From positions 186,001 to 250,000 of the forward strand of contig NZ_SWLZ01000004.1 in NCBI RefSeq assembly GCF_005502275.1: a stretch of 64,000 bases of DNA. Direction: 5' to 3'. Made by a program: the position numbers and the translations under genes. Positions 56,984-64,000 of this stretch are shown here, piece by piece. The stretch's first letter is position 1; the number at the start of each line of letters is the position of its first letter. A model generated the notes under the pieces. It had not been told where the DNA came from. It saw only the letters and a list, made by a program, of their open reading frames with translations, and ran no database searches. This DNA comes from Robertmurraya siralis (lineage in GTDB: Bacteria; Bacillota; Bacilli; Bacillales; Cytobacillaceae).

Positions 56984-57634
56984 ATGAAAAACATGTATTC
57001 GGTGAAAATGGAATATGATTTGTTTGAAGAAACTTATAGGACTGAAATGTTTAATCATTTGGATGAAGTATTCAATTCTGGCATTAGAGAGAATGGGAAT
57101 ACTAAACTTAGAAATAAGAGTGACATATTAACTGATAATCAAATTCAAATCATAATTGATTTACTACATGAGGATTATCACGATCTCGGAATGACTATTA
57201 CAATTTATAGAAATAGAATTCAATTATATAAAGATTGGCTCAATCCTATTAAGTTTTATATTAGTAAACACGATATGAAGCTAAGTATTAAGGGGGATAT
57301 TAGTGGTAATCACTTGGAAGGAATTATTTCTATTTTTCCATTCAACTACAATAAAAAACTATCGAATTATGATAAACAATTGGGTGTTATATATTCTTTG
57401 TTGCATGAAATAAGACACGCTTACCAGAGAATTCACAAGAAACATAAATATTACGATAATAAAAGAAAATATATAACTGCCAACAAAAATGGTTACCATT
57501 CCCAATGGGTTGAAAAGGATGCTAATAAATTTGCAACCAGATTTATGAATAGATACAAAGACAAGATCAATGGAATATTAAATCAGGATGTTAATTGGTA
57601 TTGTATTTGGGGAAATTTTTATCGAGTAAAATAA
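56984..57634 (+). CDS. DUF3920-like HExxH protein
   Basis: 216 residues after AAAGGAGAGAAATGA. LLHEIRHAYQRIH (about residue 140) is a zinc-protease HExxH motif, and WVEKDANKFATRFMNRY gives a downstream acidic helix with a possible third ligand. I recall B. cereus group phage proteins of this kind as DUF3920. Substrate unknown. Second HExxH protein in the window, unrelated to the SprT-like one. Confidence 0.7.
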   Translation: MKNMYSVKMEYDLFEETYRTEMFNHLDEVFNSGIRENGNTKLRNKSDILTDNQIQIIIDLLHEDYHDLGMTITIYRNRIQLYKDWLNPIKFYISKHDMKLSIKGDISGNHLEGIISIFPFNYNKKLSNYDKQLGVIYSLLHEIRHAYQRIHKKHKYYDNKRKYITANKNGYHSQWVEKDANKFATRFMNRYKDKINGILNQDVNWYCIWGNFYRVK

Positions 57635-57670
57635 TTAAAATAAAAAGATTATCTTATAGGAGGGGTGAAA

Positions 57671-57847
57671 GTGAAAGGTATTGTTACTGAAAATTGTTGT
57701 TTGATACTCAATGATTATGATTATAGAAAAGGAGACATAGTTGAAATTACTGAATTAAATGAATTCAAAGACCATTATGCTATTTATTACGAAGATAAAC
57801 TGGATTGGATACCTAAAAAGAAGGTAAAACTATTAGTTAAAAGATAA
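57671..57847 (+). CDS. Hypothetical SH3-like small protein
   Basis: 58 residues; GTG 57671 stands 8 bases after AGGAGG. NDYDYRKGDIVEITELNEF is a small beta barrel. Unknown. Confidence 0.6.
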   Translation: MKGIVTENCCLILNDYDYRKGDIVEITELNEFKDHYAIYYEDKLDWIPKKKVKLLVKR

Positions 57848-57874
57848 GATTGATAGGGAAAGGAGGTTTAACTA

Positions 57875-58057
57875 TTGCATGTAAATACTATTCGTGGAGA
57901 TTATATGTATGCGAATTATTCATACAATGGAACATGTCCTCCAGACTTATCAGAAAAGGACTTAGCGATATACCTTGATGGAGGTAATTTATGCTTTGGC
58001 GGCAGGTGCTCAATTAATTCCAGTGGAGAGTTCACCTGTGTTGTGTACACAGATTAA
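57875..58057 (+). CDS. Cys-containing small protein
   Basis: 60 residues from TTG after AAAGGAGGTTTAACTA. Four Cys (CPPD, LCFGGRCS, TCVV) may bind metal. Unknown. Confidence 0.55.
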   Translation: MHVNTIRGDYMYANYSYNGTCPPDLSEKDLAIYLDGGNLCFGGRCSINSSGEFTCVVYTD

Positions 58058-58073
58058 GAGGAGGATGAAGAAA

Positions 58074-58238
58074 ATGAAAGTCTATACAAACTTAATGAAG
58101 CATAACGATGTTCCAATGGAGGCATGGAGTCTTTATGCAGATGTGACATGTCAAGACTGTGAAAAAGTTCAGACTTTAGCGAACTATAGAAGCAATAGTT
58201 CCTGTTGTGTGAAATGTGGAAGTAAAATAAATGTCTAA
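58074..58238 (+). CDS. Zinc-ribbon microprotein
   Basis: 54 residues; ATG 58074 after GAGGAGGATGAAGAAA. CQDC and CVKC 24 residues apart form a zinc ribbon. Confidence 0.65.
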   Translation: MKVYTNLMKHNDVPMEAWSLYADVTCQDCEKVQTLANYRSNSSCCVKCGSKINV

Positions 58239-58249
58239 GAAGGAGGAAA

Positions 58250-58899
58250 ATGTGCTGTATGTTAACTGATTATATTTTAGATGCTCCAATCAGTAATTTT
58301 ATTAAAATTAGACAACTTGACAAATATATGATTGGTCACAATGGATACATAGCTGGGGGAGCATTTAAAAACATATTTAACAATGAAAAGATCAAAGATG
58401 TGGATATCTTCTTTGAGAATGAAAAGGACTACATAGTTGCCAATGATTATTTTCATCCAATGAGAAATATTTAAAAGTTTATGAAAATGATAAAGTAAGA
58501 GCGTTTAAGGATGTAGAAACAGAAGTGACTATTGAGTTGATTAAACACAAATTTAAGAGTCCATTAGATATGATTGATGAATTTGACTTTACAATCACTA
58601 AGTTTGTTTATTACAAGGAAATCGGAGATGGTAACGAAGATGAAGTAGGTGATATTGAGTGGAAAATAGGATATCATAAGCAATTTTTTGAGCACTTACA
58701 TATGAAAAGATTAGTCGTTGATCAGCCACTAGAAGAAATCATTTTGCCTGTGAATACATTTAATCGAATGTTTAGGTATGCAAAATACGGATACTTCCCA
58801 TGTAGAGAGACAAAGGCAAAAATTATCGAATCATTACGGTTATTGCCTGCATTTTCAGATGAGCTTTTGTCTAGAGAATTATATAATGGATTGGATTAA
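58250..58899 (+). pseudogene. Frameshifted nucleotidyltransferase-like gene
   Basis: The first frame (58250-58474) contains YIAGGAFKNIFNNEKIKDVD then IFFEN, the same GG...DxD arrangement as the intact protein at 58917. It stops soon after NDYF. The other frame picks up at once as SNEKYLKVYENDKVRAFKDV and continues through DEFDFTITKFVYYK to 58899. The switch is a -1 shift at TATTTTCAT near 58450. A change in length of the T run explains it; programmed slippage is less likely since no classic heptamer is present. Confidence 0.7.
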
Positions 58900-58916
58900 T
58901 TTAAGGAGGAATAATA

Positions 58917-60116
58917 TTGGATTTACAATTTGAGAAAAAGAAACTGTACGATTATTTAGGAGAAGATTTAGTCGATGCTTTAAAACATTTTAAAGTTTAC
59001 ATCGCTGGTGGAACAATCACTAGCTTATTTACAAATAATGAAATTAACGATATAGACATTTACTTTAGAGATGAAGATTCAATTATTAATTTCCTGAGAG
59101 AAATTTGGGAGAATGGTAGATATGTAGTTTCTAACACCAAGAAAGCAACGCAAATTTTATATGAGAATATTAACATTCAAACGATCCATTTTAATTATTT
59201 TGACAGTCCAAAAGAAATCTTTGACACGTTCGATTTTACCGTATGCATGGGAGCGTTTGATTTCGCCACTGAACAATTCGTATTTCATCCAGACTTCCTC
59301 AAACATAATTCGCAGCGTATTTTAAAATTCAACTCAGAAACAGCTTTTCCAATCGTGTCATTACTTAGAGTACAAAAATATGAGAATAAGGGCTATAAGA
59401 TTTCTAAACCTGAATTCATTCGAATTGCACTCACTTGTATGGATTTAGACATTAATACATATGACGAATTAAAAGAACAACTAGGTGGCATGTATGGTGT
59501 GAACCTAGACAAGTTATTCGAAGATGTGGAGGAAGAAGAGTTTAACTTACCGGATGCAATCGATAAGATCGCTAATATCACATTAAACGATGACTACTTT
59601 GTGAAACCAACACCAGTTGAATTCAATGACTTAGATGATATTTTAGATACAATTTCTAAGAAACCCAAAAAATATTTAAATATTAATGAGAAGCATTATG
59701 TGATTGATTACAATGGTCTACTTAAAGAAATCTATCATGTACCGGAATATAAGGAAGATGTTAATATTGTTGAGTTCTTCAAGGAAAATAAATTCTACAA
59801 ATTCGTTAAGAAGGTTGGAGAAAAGTATTTTAGTTTCTATGATAACGAGTTTGAATACATAATTGGTGAAGAAATTGCTGCTAAATTTGCAAACGGATAT
59901 GGAAAAGGAAATGGACAACTTTATCTCTTTGAGAAGAATCAATTTAATTCTCAGTATCAGCACAATAGAGATTCCGTACTCATTGAAGTAGAAGTGAAAC
60001 CAGAAGACTTTATTGATGCTGATGAAGGTGATGTGGAGGCAAAGAAAGTTACAGTGATTAGAGAAGTTCCTAAAGATGAGTGGATCAAGTGGGAAAGTGA
60101 GTCAGAGAAGTTTTAG
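58917..60116 (+). CDS. Nucleotidyltransferase-like phage protein
   Basis: 399 residues from TTG after AAGGAGGAATAATA. N-terminal VYIAGGTITSLFTNNEINDI then DIYFRD has the GG and DxD of polymerase-beta-type nucleotidyltransferases; FDTFDFTVCMGAFDF supplies the third acidic strand. The C-terminal 180 residues are phage-specific. I recall such proteins in Bacillus phages without a known substrate; nucleotide addition to RNA or protein is possible. The broken gene just upstream is a shorter paralogue. Confidence 0.7.
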   Translation: MDLQFEKKKLYDYLGEDLVDALKHFKVYIAGGTITSLFTNNEINDIDIYFRDEDSIINFLREIWENGRYVVSNTKKATQILYENINIQTIHFNYFDSPKEIFDTFDFTVCMGAFDFATEQFVFHPDFLKHNSQRILKFNSETAFPIVSLLRVQKYENKGYKISKPEFIRIALTCMDLDINTYDELKEQLGGMYGVNLDKLFEDVEEEEFNLPDAIDKIANITLNDDYFVKPTPVEFNDLDDILDTISKKPKKYLNINEKHYVIDYNGLLKEIYHVPEYKEDVNIVEFFKENKFYKFVKKVGEKYFSFYDNEFEYIIGEEIAAKFANGYGKGNGQLYLFEKNQFNSQYQHNRDSVLIEVEVKPEDFIDADEGDVEAKKVTVIREVPKDEWIKWESESEKF

Positions 60117-60160
60117 AGTTTAATTAAGAATTAAAATAATACAATAGTGGAGGAATATAA

Positions 60161-60562
60161 ATGAATAAACCAGAAGCGAAACATGTAACGTTTTATAGAA
60201 ATGAAGGTAGTTATAATTGGTTGAATCCGAAAGAGAAATCTGCACAGTATGTATTTACGTTTCCTCAATTGACAAGTGATGAAATAAAAGAGATGGGATT
60301 AATTCGAAGTTATCTTGTTGATTTAGAGAAGGACTATAGTTATGAGCCAGACTCATATACAGCACTTGAAGCAGCTTATGAAATTAAATCAATCTATGAA
60401 AGTTACTGGATTCATTCGGGATTAAAAGACATTGAAAAATTAGTTGAATACTTAAAATCGATTGAGGAAGAACAAGAAGAATTAAGGCACCGATATGCAA
60501 TAGAAAATGCCAAGTATCAAATCTACTATTGGCAACAAGAGTTAGAGAAATTACAAGGGTAA
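60161..60562 (+). CDS. Hypothetical helical protein
   Basis: 133 residues after TGGAGGAATATAA. N-terminal beta part, C-terminal long coiled coil (DIEKLVEYLKSIEEEQEELR). Unknown. Confidence 0.65.
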   Translation: MNKPEAKHVTFYRNEGSYNWLNPKEKSAQYVFTFPQLTSDEIKEMGLIRSYLVDLEKDYSYEPDSYTALEAAYEIKSIYESYWIHSGLKDIEKLVEYLKSIEEEQEELRHRYAIENAKYQIYYWQQELEKLQG

Positions 60563-60612
60563 TAAAATGAGACTTTTATTTGAAATTAAATTAATAGATT
60601 AGGAGAGATTAA

Positions 60613-61431
60613 ATGGGGAAAGAATTACTTGGTAGTTTAGAACTTAATAGAATTTATCTGATTGATGCAATAGAAGGAATGAAGTTAATTCCTGATGAAA
60701 GCATTGATATGGTTTTATGCGATCTGCCATATGGAACAACGGCTTGTAGTTGGGATAGTATCATTCCACTTGATAAATTATGGGAGCAATACGAGAGGAT
60801 AATTAAAACAAAAGGAGCAATAGTTCTGTTTGGGAGTGAACCTTTTAGCAGTTCATTAAGAATGAGTAAATTAGATTTATATAAGTATGATTGGATATGG
60901 GAAAAGGGTAGGGCTTCGGGTTTTGTTCACGCTAAAAATAAACCTCTGAAAGCACATGAAACAATTTCAATATTCTCTAAAGGAACGACTGTTCATGCTA
61001 GTCAATCCAAGAATAGAATGCATTATTTTCCTCAAATGGAAGAGGGGAAACCTTATAAGAAAACAATTACACAAGTTAATACTGGCAAATTAAATCACGA
61101 ACCATCCAAGTCAAATCAGGAATTTGTCGGTACAGTTAATGAAAACAAAGGCACTAGATACCCTAGAAGTGTTTTGAAATATTCGATGCACAATGTAGGA
61201 AATATACATCCTACACAGAAACCTGTAGAACTATGTGAATATTTAATTAGAACATACACTGAAGAAGGTAATGTCGTACTTGATAACTGTATGGGATCTG
61301 GAACTACTGCTGTTGCTGCTATTCTAAGTAATCGTAAATGGATAGGGTTTGAAACAGAGCGAGAGTATTATGAATTAGCAAACAAACGACTAGAAAGTAT
61401 AGAATTAGACGCTGATTTAAGTAAGTTATAG
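60613..61431 (+). CDS. Orphan DNA methyltransferase, beta class
   Basis: 272 residues. MVLCDLPYGTTACSWD is catalytic motif IV (DLPYG), preceding NCMGSGTTAVAAILSNRKWI, which holds motif I, so the order is that of beta-class N6-adenine or N4-cytosine enzymes. NIHPTQKPVELCEYLIRTYT is the usual motif before it. No restriction gene is near. It should protect or mark the element's DNA. The N-terminus MGKELLGSLELNRIY is shared with the second methyltransferase. Confidence 0.92.
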   Translation: MGKELLGSLELNRIYLIDAIEGMKLIPDESIDMVLCDLPYGTTACSWDSIIPLDKLWEQYERIIKTKGAIVLFGSEPFSSSLRMSKLDLYKYDWIWEKGRASGFVHAKNKPLKAHETISIFSKGTTVHASQSKNRMHYFPQMEEGKPYKKTITQVNTGKLNHEPSKSNQEFVGTVNENKGTRYPRSVLKYSMHNVGNIHPTQKPVELCEYLIRTYTEEGNVVLDNCMGSGTTAVAAILSNRKWIGFETEREYYELANKRLESIELDADLSKL

Positions 61432-61583
61432 AAAATAAATTAATATACATAAAACTGTGTCATGCAAAGAACGATTTATACATATTTTAATGTAATTTTA
61501 CACTTTTGTAATACAATAACGAACAAAAATTATCATAAAAGCTGTATTTTATTATAAATTAATTTAATGACGGAGGTTGAAAA
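61432..61583 (+). promoter_or_regulatory. Leader region between the methyltransferases
   Basis: Holds AATTAATATACATAA at the left, GTAATTTTACAC (61492-61503) and GAACAAAAATTATCATAAAA (61521-61540). The same blocks, with the middle one inverted, recur before the gene at 62512, so the leader is duplicated. Confidence 0.5.
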
Positions 61584-62378
61584 TTGAGTAAAGAATTATT
61601 AGGAGAATTAGAGTTAAATAGAATTTATCAACGTGACGTAATAGAAGGGCTGAAAATGATTCCTGATAATAGTGCAACGCTTGTAATTGCAGATCCTCCT
61701 TACTACAAAATAGTAAAGGAAAATTGGGATAATCAATGGGAAAGTGAAAGCGAATATTATGAATGGTGCAGGCAATGGATTAGAGAATCAAAACGCATAC
61801 TTAAACAAGACGGTGCATTATACATATGGAATTGGTTCGACAATATTTGTTCTTTAGGACACATTGCAAAAGCAGAAGGGTTTACTATTAGAAACCTAAT
61901 TACATGGAATAGAGGTGGAGGTAGAGAAAGAAATAATTGGTGTAGTAAAAAAGAGGAGTTACTATATCTTACATTATCTGACACACCTTTGTTCAATTTA
62001 GAAGAAGTATTATTGCCAGCAGATCATCCTGCTAGAAAAATGAGTAAACAAGCATGGGAACGTGGCAGATACGAACGCAAAGGAAGAAAAAACTATAATG
62101 AAGAAGCAGTAAATCCTTCTAATGTTTGGTATGACTCGTTAGTCGCTTCCAATTCTAAAGAGAAAGTTAATCATCCAACTCAGAAGCCACTGAGTATATG
62201 CGAAAGAATAGTTTTAGCTAGTAGTAATGCTGAGGATTTAGTAGTTATTCCTTTTTGTGGTAGTGGATCGGAGTGTGTAGCAAGTTTAAAGAATAATAGA
62301 AAATTTATTTCATTTGAATTAGAGCATGAATACATTGAAATAGCCAATATGAGATTAGATAGCATTGAATTAAATTAA
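61584..62378 (+). CDS. Second orphan DNA methyltransferase, beta class
   Basis: 264 residues, TTG start after CGGAGGTTGAAAA. Motif IV is VIADPPYYKI, the SAM-binding part is VIPFCGSGSECVASLKNNRK, with HPTQKPLSICERIV between, again the beta order. Shares KELLG.LELNRIY..D.IEG.K.IPD with the enzyme at 60613 but differs in the target-recognition centre, so the two should methylate different sites. Confidence 0.92.
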   Translation: MSKELLGELELNRIYQRDVIEGLKMIPDNSATLVIADPPYYKIVKENWDNQWESESEYYEWCRQWIRESKRILKQDGALYIWNWFDNICSLGHIAKAEGFTIRNLITWNRGGGRERNNWCSKKEELLYLTLSDTPLFNLEEVLLPADHPARKMSKQAWERGRYERKGRKNYNEEAVNPSNVWYDSLVASNSKEKVNHPTQKPLSICERIVLASSNAEDLVVIPFCGSGSECVASLKNNRKFISFELEHEYIEIANMRLDSIELN

Positions 62379-62511
62379 TATACATAATTTCGTTATTTAT
62401 AAAGTACAAAACTATTAAAATATAGTGTAAAATTACACTAATATACCTACATAAAGAACAAATATTACCATAAAATTTAGTTTATATTTAGAAGTTAGGA
62501 GTGTGAACTTA
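62379..62511 (+). promoter_or_regulatory. Leader region resembling 61432-61583
   Basis: AATTAATATACATAA (62373-62387), AGTGTAAAATTACACT (62424-62439, near-palindrome, reverse of the block at 61492), and GAACAAATATTACCATAAAA (62457-62476). A shared regulator with the methyltransferase gene is likely. Confidence 0.5.
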
Positions 62512-62952
62512 ATGCAATTGACTAGCCTTATATATTCCATGTACGAGAAATCGTTTAATAAGCCTATATTTGCTGATTGTGTTTTAATTAATGATGACGT
62601 TATTGTCAAAGGAGATGTTTTATTAAAGATGGACTCTAACAATTTGGAGTTATTTATCAAAGAATTCTTTTATAAAAACATGGCGAAAGTTTCAGGAAAG
62701 ACCTCACAATATACAATAGAGATTAAAAATGATTCTTTGCCACTTAATTTTTATTGTGAAATTACAAATTTTCCAAATGATGATCGTAATGTTAAGTTTA
62801 AAAATAAAGACGTTGCAGTAAAATTGCATAAAGTCACATTAGACAGTGATTTTTCATTTACTTTAGGTAATCAAGATTCAAGGGTAAAATGTGATATTAT
62901 ACCAATGTGCGACTCCAAGCATGGTGAAATAGGGGAAGTAATTGTTTTATAA
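62512..62952 (+). CDS. Hypothetical protein
   Basis: 146 residues; ATG 62512 after TAGGAGTGTGAACTTA. Beta-rich with Lys/Asp-rich loops. Shares its leader type with the second methyltransferase but no protein similarity. Unknown. Confidence 0.65.
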   Translation: MQLTSLIYSMYEKSFNKPIFADCVLINDDVIVKGDVLLKMDSNNLELFIKEFFYKNMAKVSGKTSQYTIEIKNDSLPLNFYCEITNFPNDDRNVKFKNKDVAVKLHKVTLDSDFSFTLGNQDSRVKCDIIPMCDSKHGEIGEVIVL

Positions 62953-63010
62953 GAGGCAAATACGTTAATGGAATACATCCATTATTTTAATGTAAAAGGA
63001 GACAAGATAA

Positions 63011-63235
63011 ATGGATATTAAAAATACTCAGAGTGATTGTCTTTATTGCAGATCAAAGAATCCAAAAACATTAATTGCATGTAAAGCCCCTTATATTTCT
63101 GCATGGGTTAAGATATTTGTAAACGAAGAGGATGTAAGGTTGGGTTTGAGTGCAAGAGGGGATAGTAATGCGGGTAATTCAGTGAAAATAAACTACTGTC
63201 CTATTTGCGGAAGGAGATTCAGCAATGAACAATAA
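63011..63235 (+). CDS. Zinc-ribbon phage protein
   Basis: 74 residues after AAAAGGAGACAAGATAA. CLYCRSK near the start and NYCPICGRRFSN at the end form a split zinc ribbon seen in many phage small proteins. Overlaps the next gene by 11 bases. Confidence 0.7.
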   Translation: MDIKNTQSDCLYCRSKNPKTLIACKAPYISAWVKIFVNEEDVRLGLSARGDSNAGNSVKINYCPICGRRFSNEQ

Positions 63236-63389
63236 TATTATCATCATAAACATTGACATGTTTAAATTAAGAAAACTATTAACTAATGAAGATTATAGAC
63301 AAAAAGAAGTGATGAAAAGAAAGCAGTATTTATATGATTACGACTATAAAAGGTTTTTGGAGAGAAGTGAGTCAACAGGTAATGAATAA
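63225..63389 (+). CDS. Hypothetical basic protein
   Basis: 54 residues, ATG 63225 after AAGGAGATTCAGC. Hydrophobic N-terminus (NNNIIIINIDMF) then basic helix. Overlaps genes on both sides. Unknown. Confidence 0.55.
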   Translation: MNNNIIIINIDMFKLRKLLTNEDYRQKEVMKRKQYLYDYDYKRFLERSESTGNE

Positions 63390-63750
63390 AGAAAGACTTA
63401 AAGACTATATATCATATTTAAAATCCAATCCAGACGCATATGTTGAAATGGTGACTGGTAGGAAGTTACTACTATGGCAGAGATTGATTGTTAAGGTGAT
63501 GAGTAAAATGGATATAAAGAAAGATAGAGGTTATATAGAATTTAAAAATGGCAGTATCATATATTGCTCGTCTAGCAAGAATAATGTACGAAGTAGAAGG
63601 TGTGAGGTGTGCAGTTTTTATTGCTCTAAGTGTAAAGAAGTGCATAAAAACTATAAGATGAGTAATATTCAATTTATAGGTGAGCGTTACCAAATGTGCA
63701 AAGAAAGCTATGATGAATTACTAGAATCATACATAAATAGTGGAAATTAA
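63382..63750 (+). CDS. Cys-rich protein with terminase-like segment
   Basis: 122 residues from ATG 63382, overlapping the stop before it (ATGAATAA). A longer start at 63334 lacks a ribosome binding site. GRKLLLWQRLIVKVM and then GYIEFKNGSIIYCSSSKNNV resemble the N-terminal WQ and nGS segments of large terminases, but Walker motifs are absent. A cluster CEVCSFYCSKC follows. Real role unknown. Confidence 0.5.
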   Translation: MNKERLKDYISYLKSNPDAYVEMVTGRKLLLWQRLIVKVMSKMDIKKDRGYIEFKNGSIIYCSSSKNNVRSRRCEVCSFYCSKCKEVHKNYKMSNIQFIGERYQMCKESYDELLESYINSGN

Positions 63751-63785
63751 ATAAATATTTCATTTGATAAGGAGGGATTCTTTAA

Positions 63786-63998
63786 ATGGAGCAGGTTAAA
63801 GGAAAATATCGAGTGGTTTATAAGCATCCATTACAAGAAGTTGATAGGAGAAGGCGTATACTTCAAGGTGATTATGGTGTGTTTGAAGGAGTATGTGAGA
63901 ATTTTTCCACTCATTTGAGTGCGTTTAGCAATGATGATGGTCAAATGTTGATAGTGGATTATGATGATATCATCCAAATGAAACCATTAAGATCATAA
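63786..63998 (+). CDS. Hypothetical small protein
   Basis: 70 residues after AAGGAGGGATTCTTTAA. Beta-rich, ending VDYDDIIQMKPLRS. Last gene of the window. Unknown. Confidence 0.6.
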   Translation: MEQVKGKYRVVYKHPLQEVDRRRRILQGDYGVFEGVCENFSTHLSAFSNDDGQMLIVDYDDIIQMKPLRS

Positions 63999-64000
63999 AA

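Overview
The window reads as part of a large phage-plasmid (or plasmid-borne prophage) of the Bacillus cereus group, related in its control genes to phage SPbeta. The DNA is AT-rich and almost every gene lies on the + strand behind a strong AGGAGG-type ribosome binding site. Three things tie it to SPbeta-like phages: a single-chain YonO-type RNA polymerase (1-2307, minus strand, cut by the window edge), an arbitrium receptor and peptide pair (aimR-aimP, 47.3-48.7 kb), and a yopP-yopQ-yopR lysogeny block followed by a divergent yopS-like repressor (51.1-55.0 kb). The plasmid side is shown by tubR-tubZ (3.6-5.0 kb) and replication-type genes.

Layout. 0-3.4 kb: minus-strand operon ending in the RNA polymerase, plus a Cro/CI-type regulator. 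3.5-8.4 kb: tubR-tubZ partition/replication genes, then a VirB2/TrbC-like membrane protein, other small membrane proteins and a VirB4/TraG-like ATPase. 8.5-12.9 kb: small repressor, RecD2-type helicase, winged-helix protein, a block of GAAATACA iterons, and a CoiA-like nuclease. 12.9-13.9 kb: a 1 kb gene-free stretch where the GC skew flips sharply. 13.9-19.6 kb: a C-rich module with polyvalent-protein-type genes, a candidate hammerhead ribozyme and the first copies of a bipartite repeat (TATAACAG-N12-ATCRCTGG). 19.9-43.6 kb: a long, tightly packed + strand array of about 75 small phage genes, mostly unknown, including YopX-family proteins, zinc-ribbon microproteins, an orphan MazF, an XRE regulator, a structured RNA and an SprT-like protease. 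44.2-45.9 kb: an IS200/IS605 element whose tnpB carries an internal deletion. 45.9-47.2 kb: HNH endonuclease and small genes. 47.3-55.0 kb: arbitrium and lysogeny control. 55.3-64 kb: small genes, a YyaC-type protein, a second HExxH protein, two nucleotidyltransferase-like genes (one frameshifted), and two orphan DNA methyltransferases.

How it fits together. An AT-rich motif (core AATTAAATAAATA or AATTAAATTAATA) recurs at about 30 places, and at more than ten of them it overlaps or abuts a good sigma-A promoter (TTGACA-17-TATAAT type). Its placement is what one expects of the operator of the YopR (MrpR) master repressor, as the SPBRE sites are in SPbeta. The RNA polymerase operon, the RecD2 operon, mazF, aimR, the aimX position and yopPQR all carry it. 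I infer one regulon in which arbitrium signalling and the YopR-like repressor switch the whole element between dormancy and expression. All assignments come from reading the sequence and from memory of the families; no database search was run.
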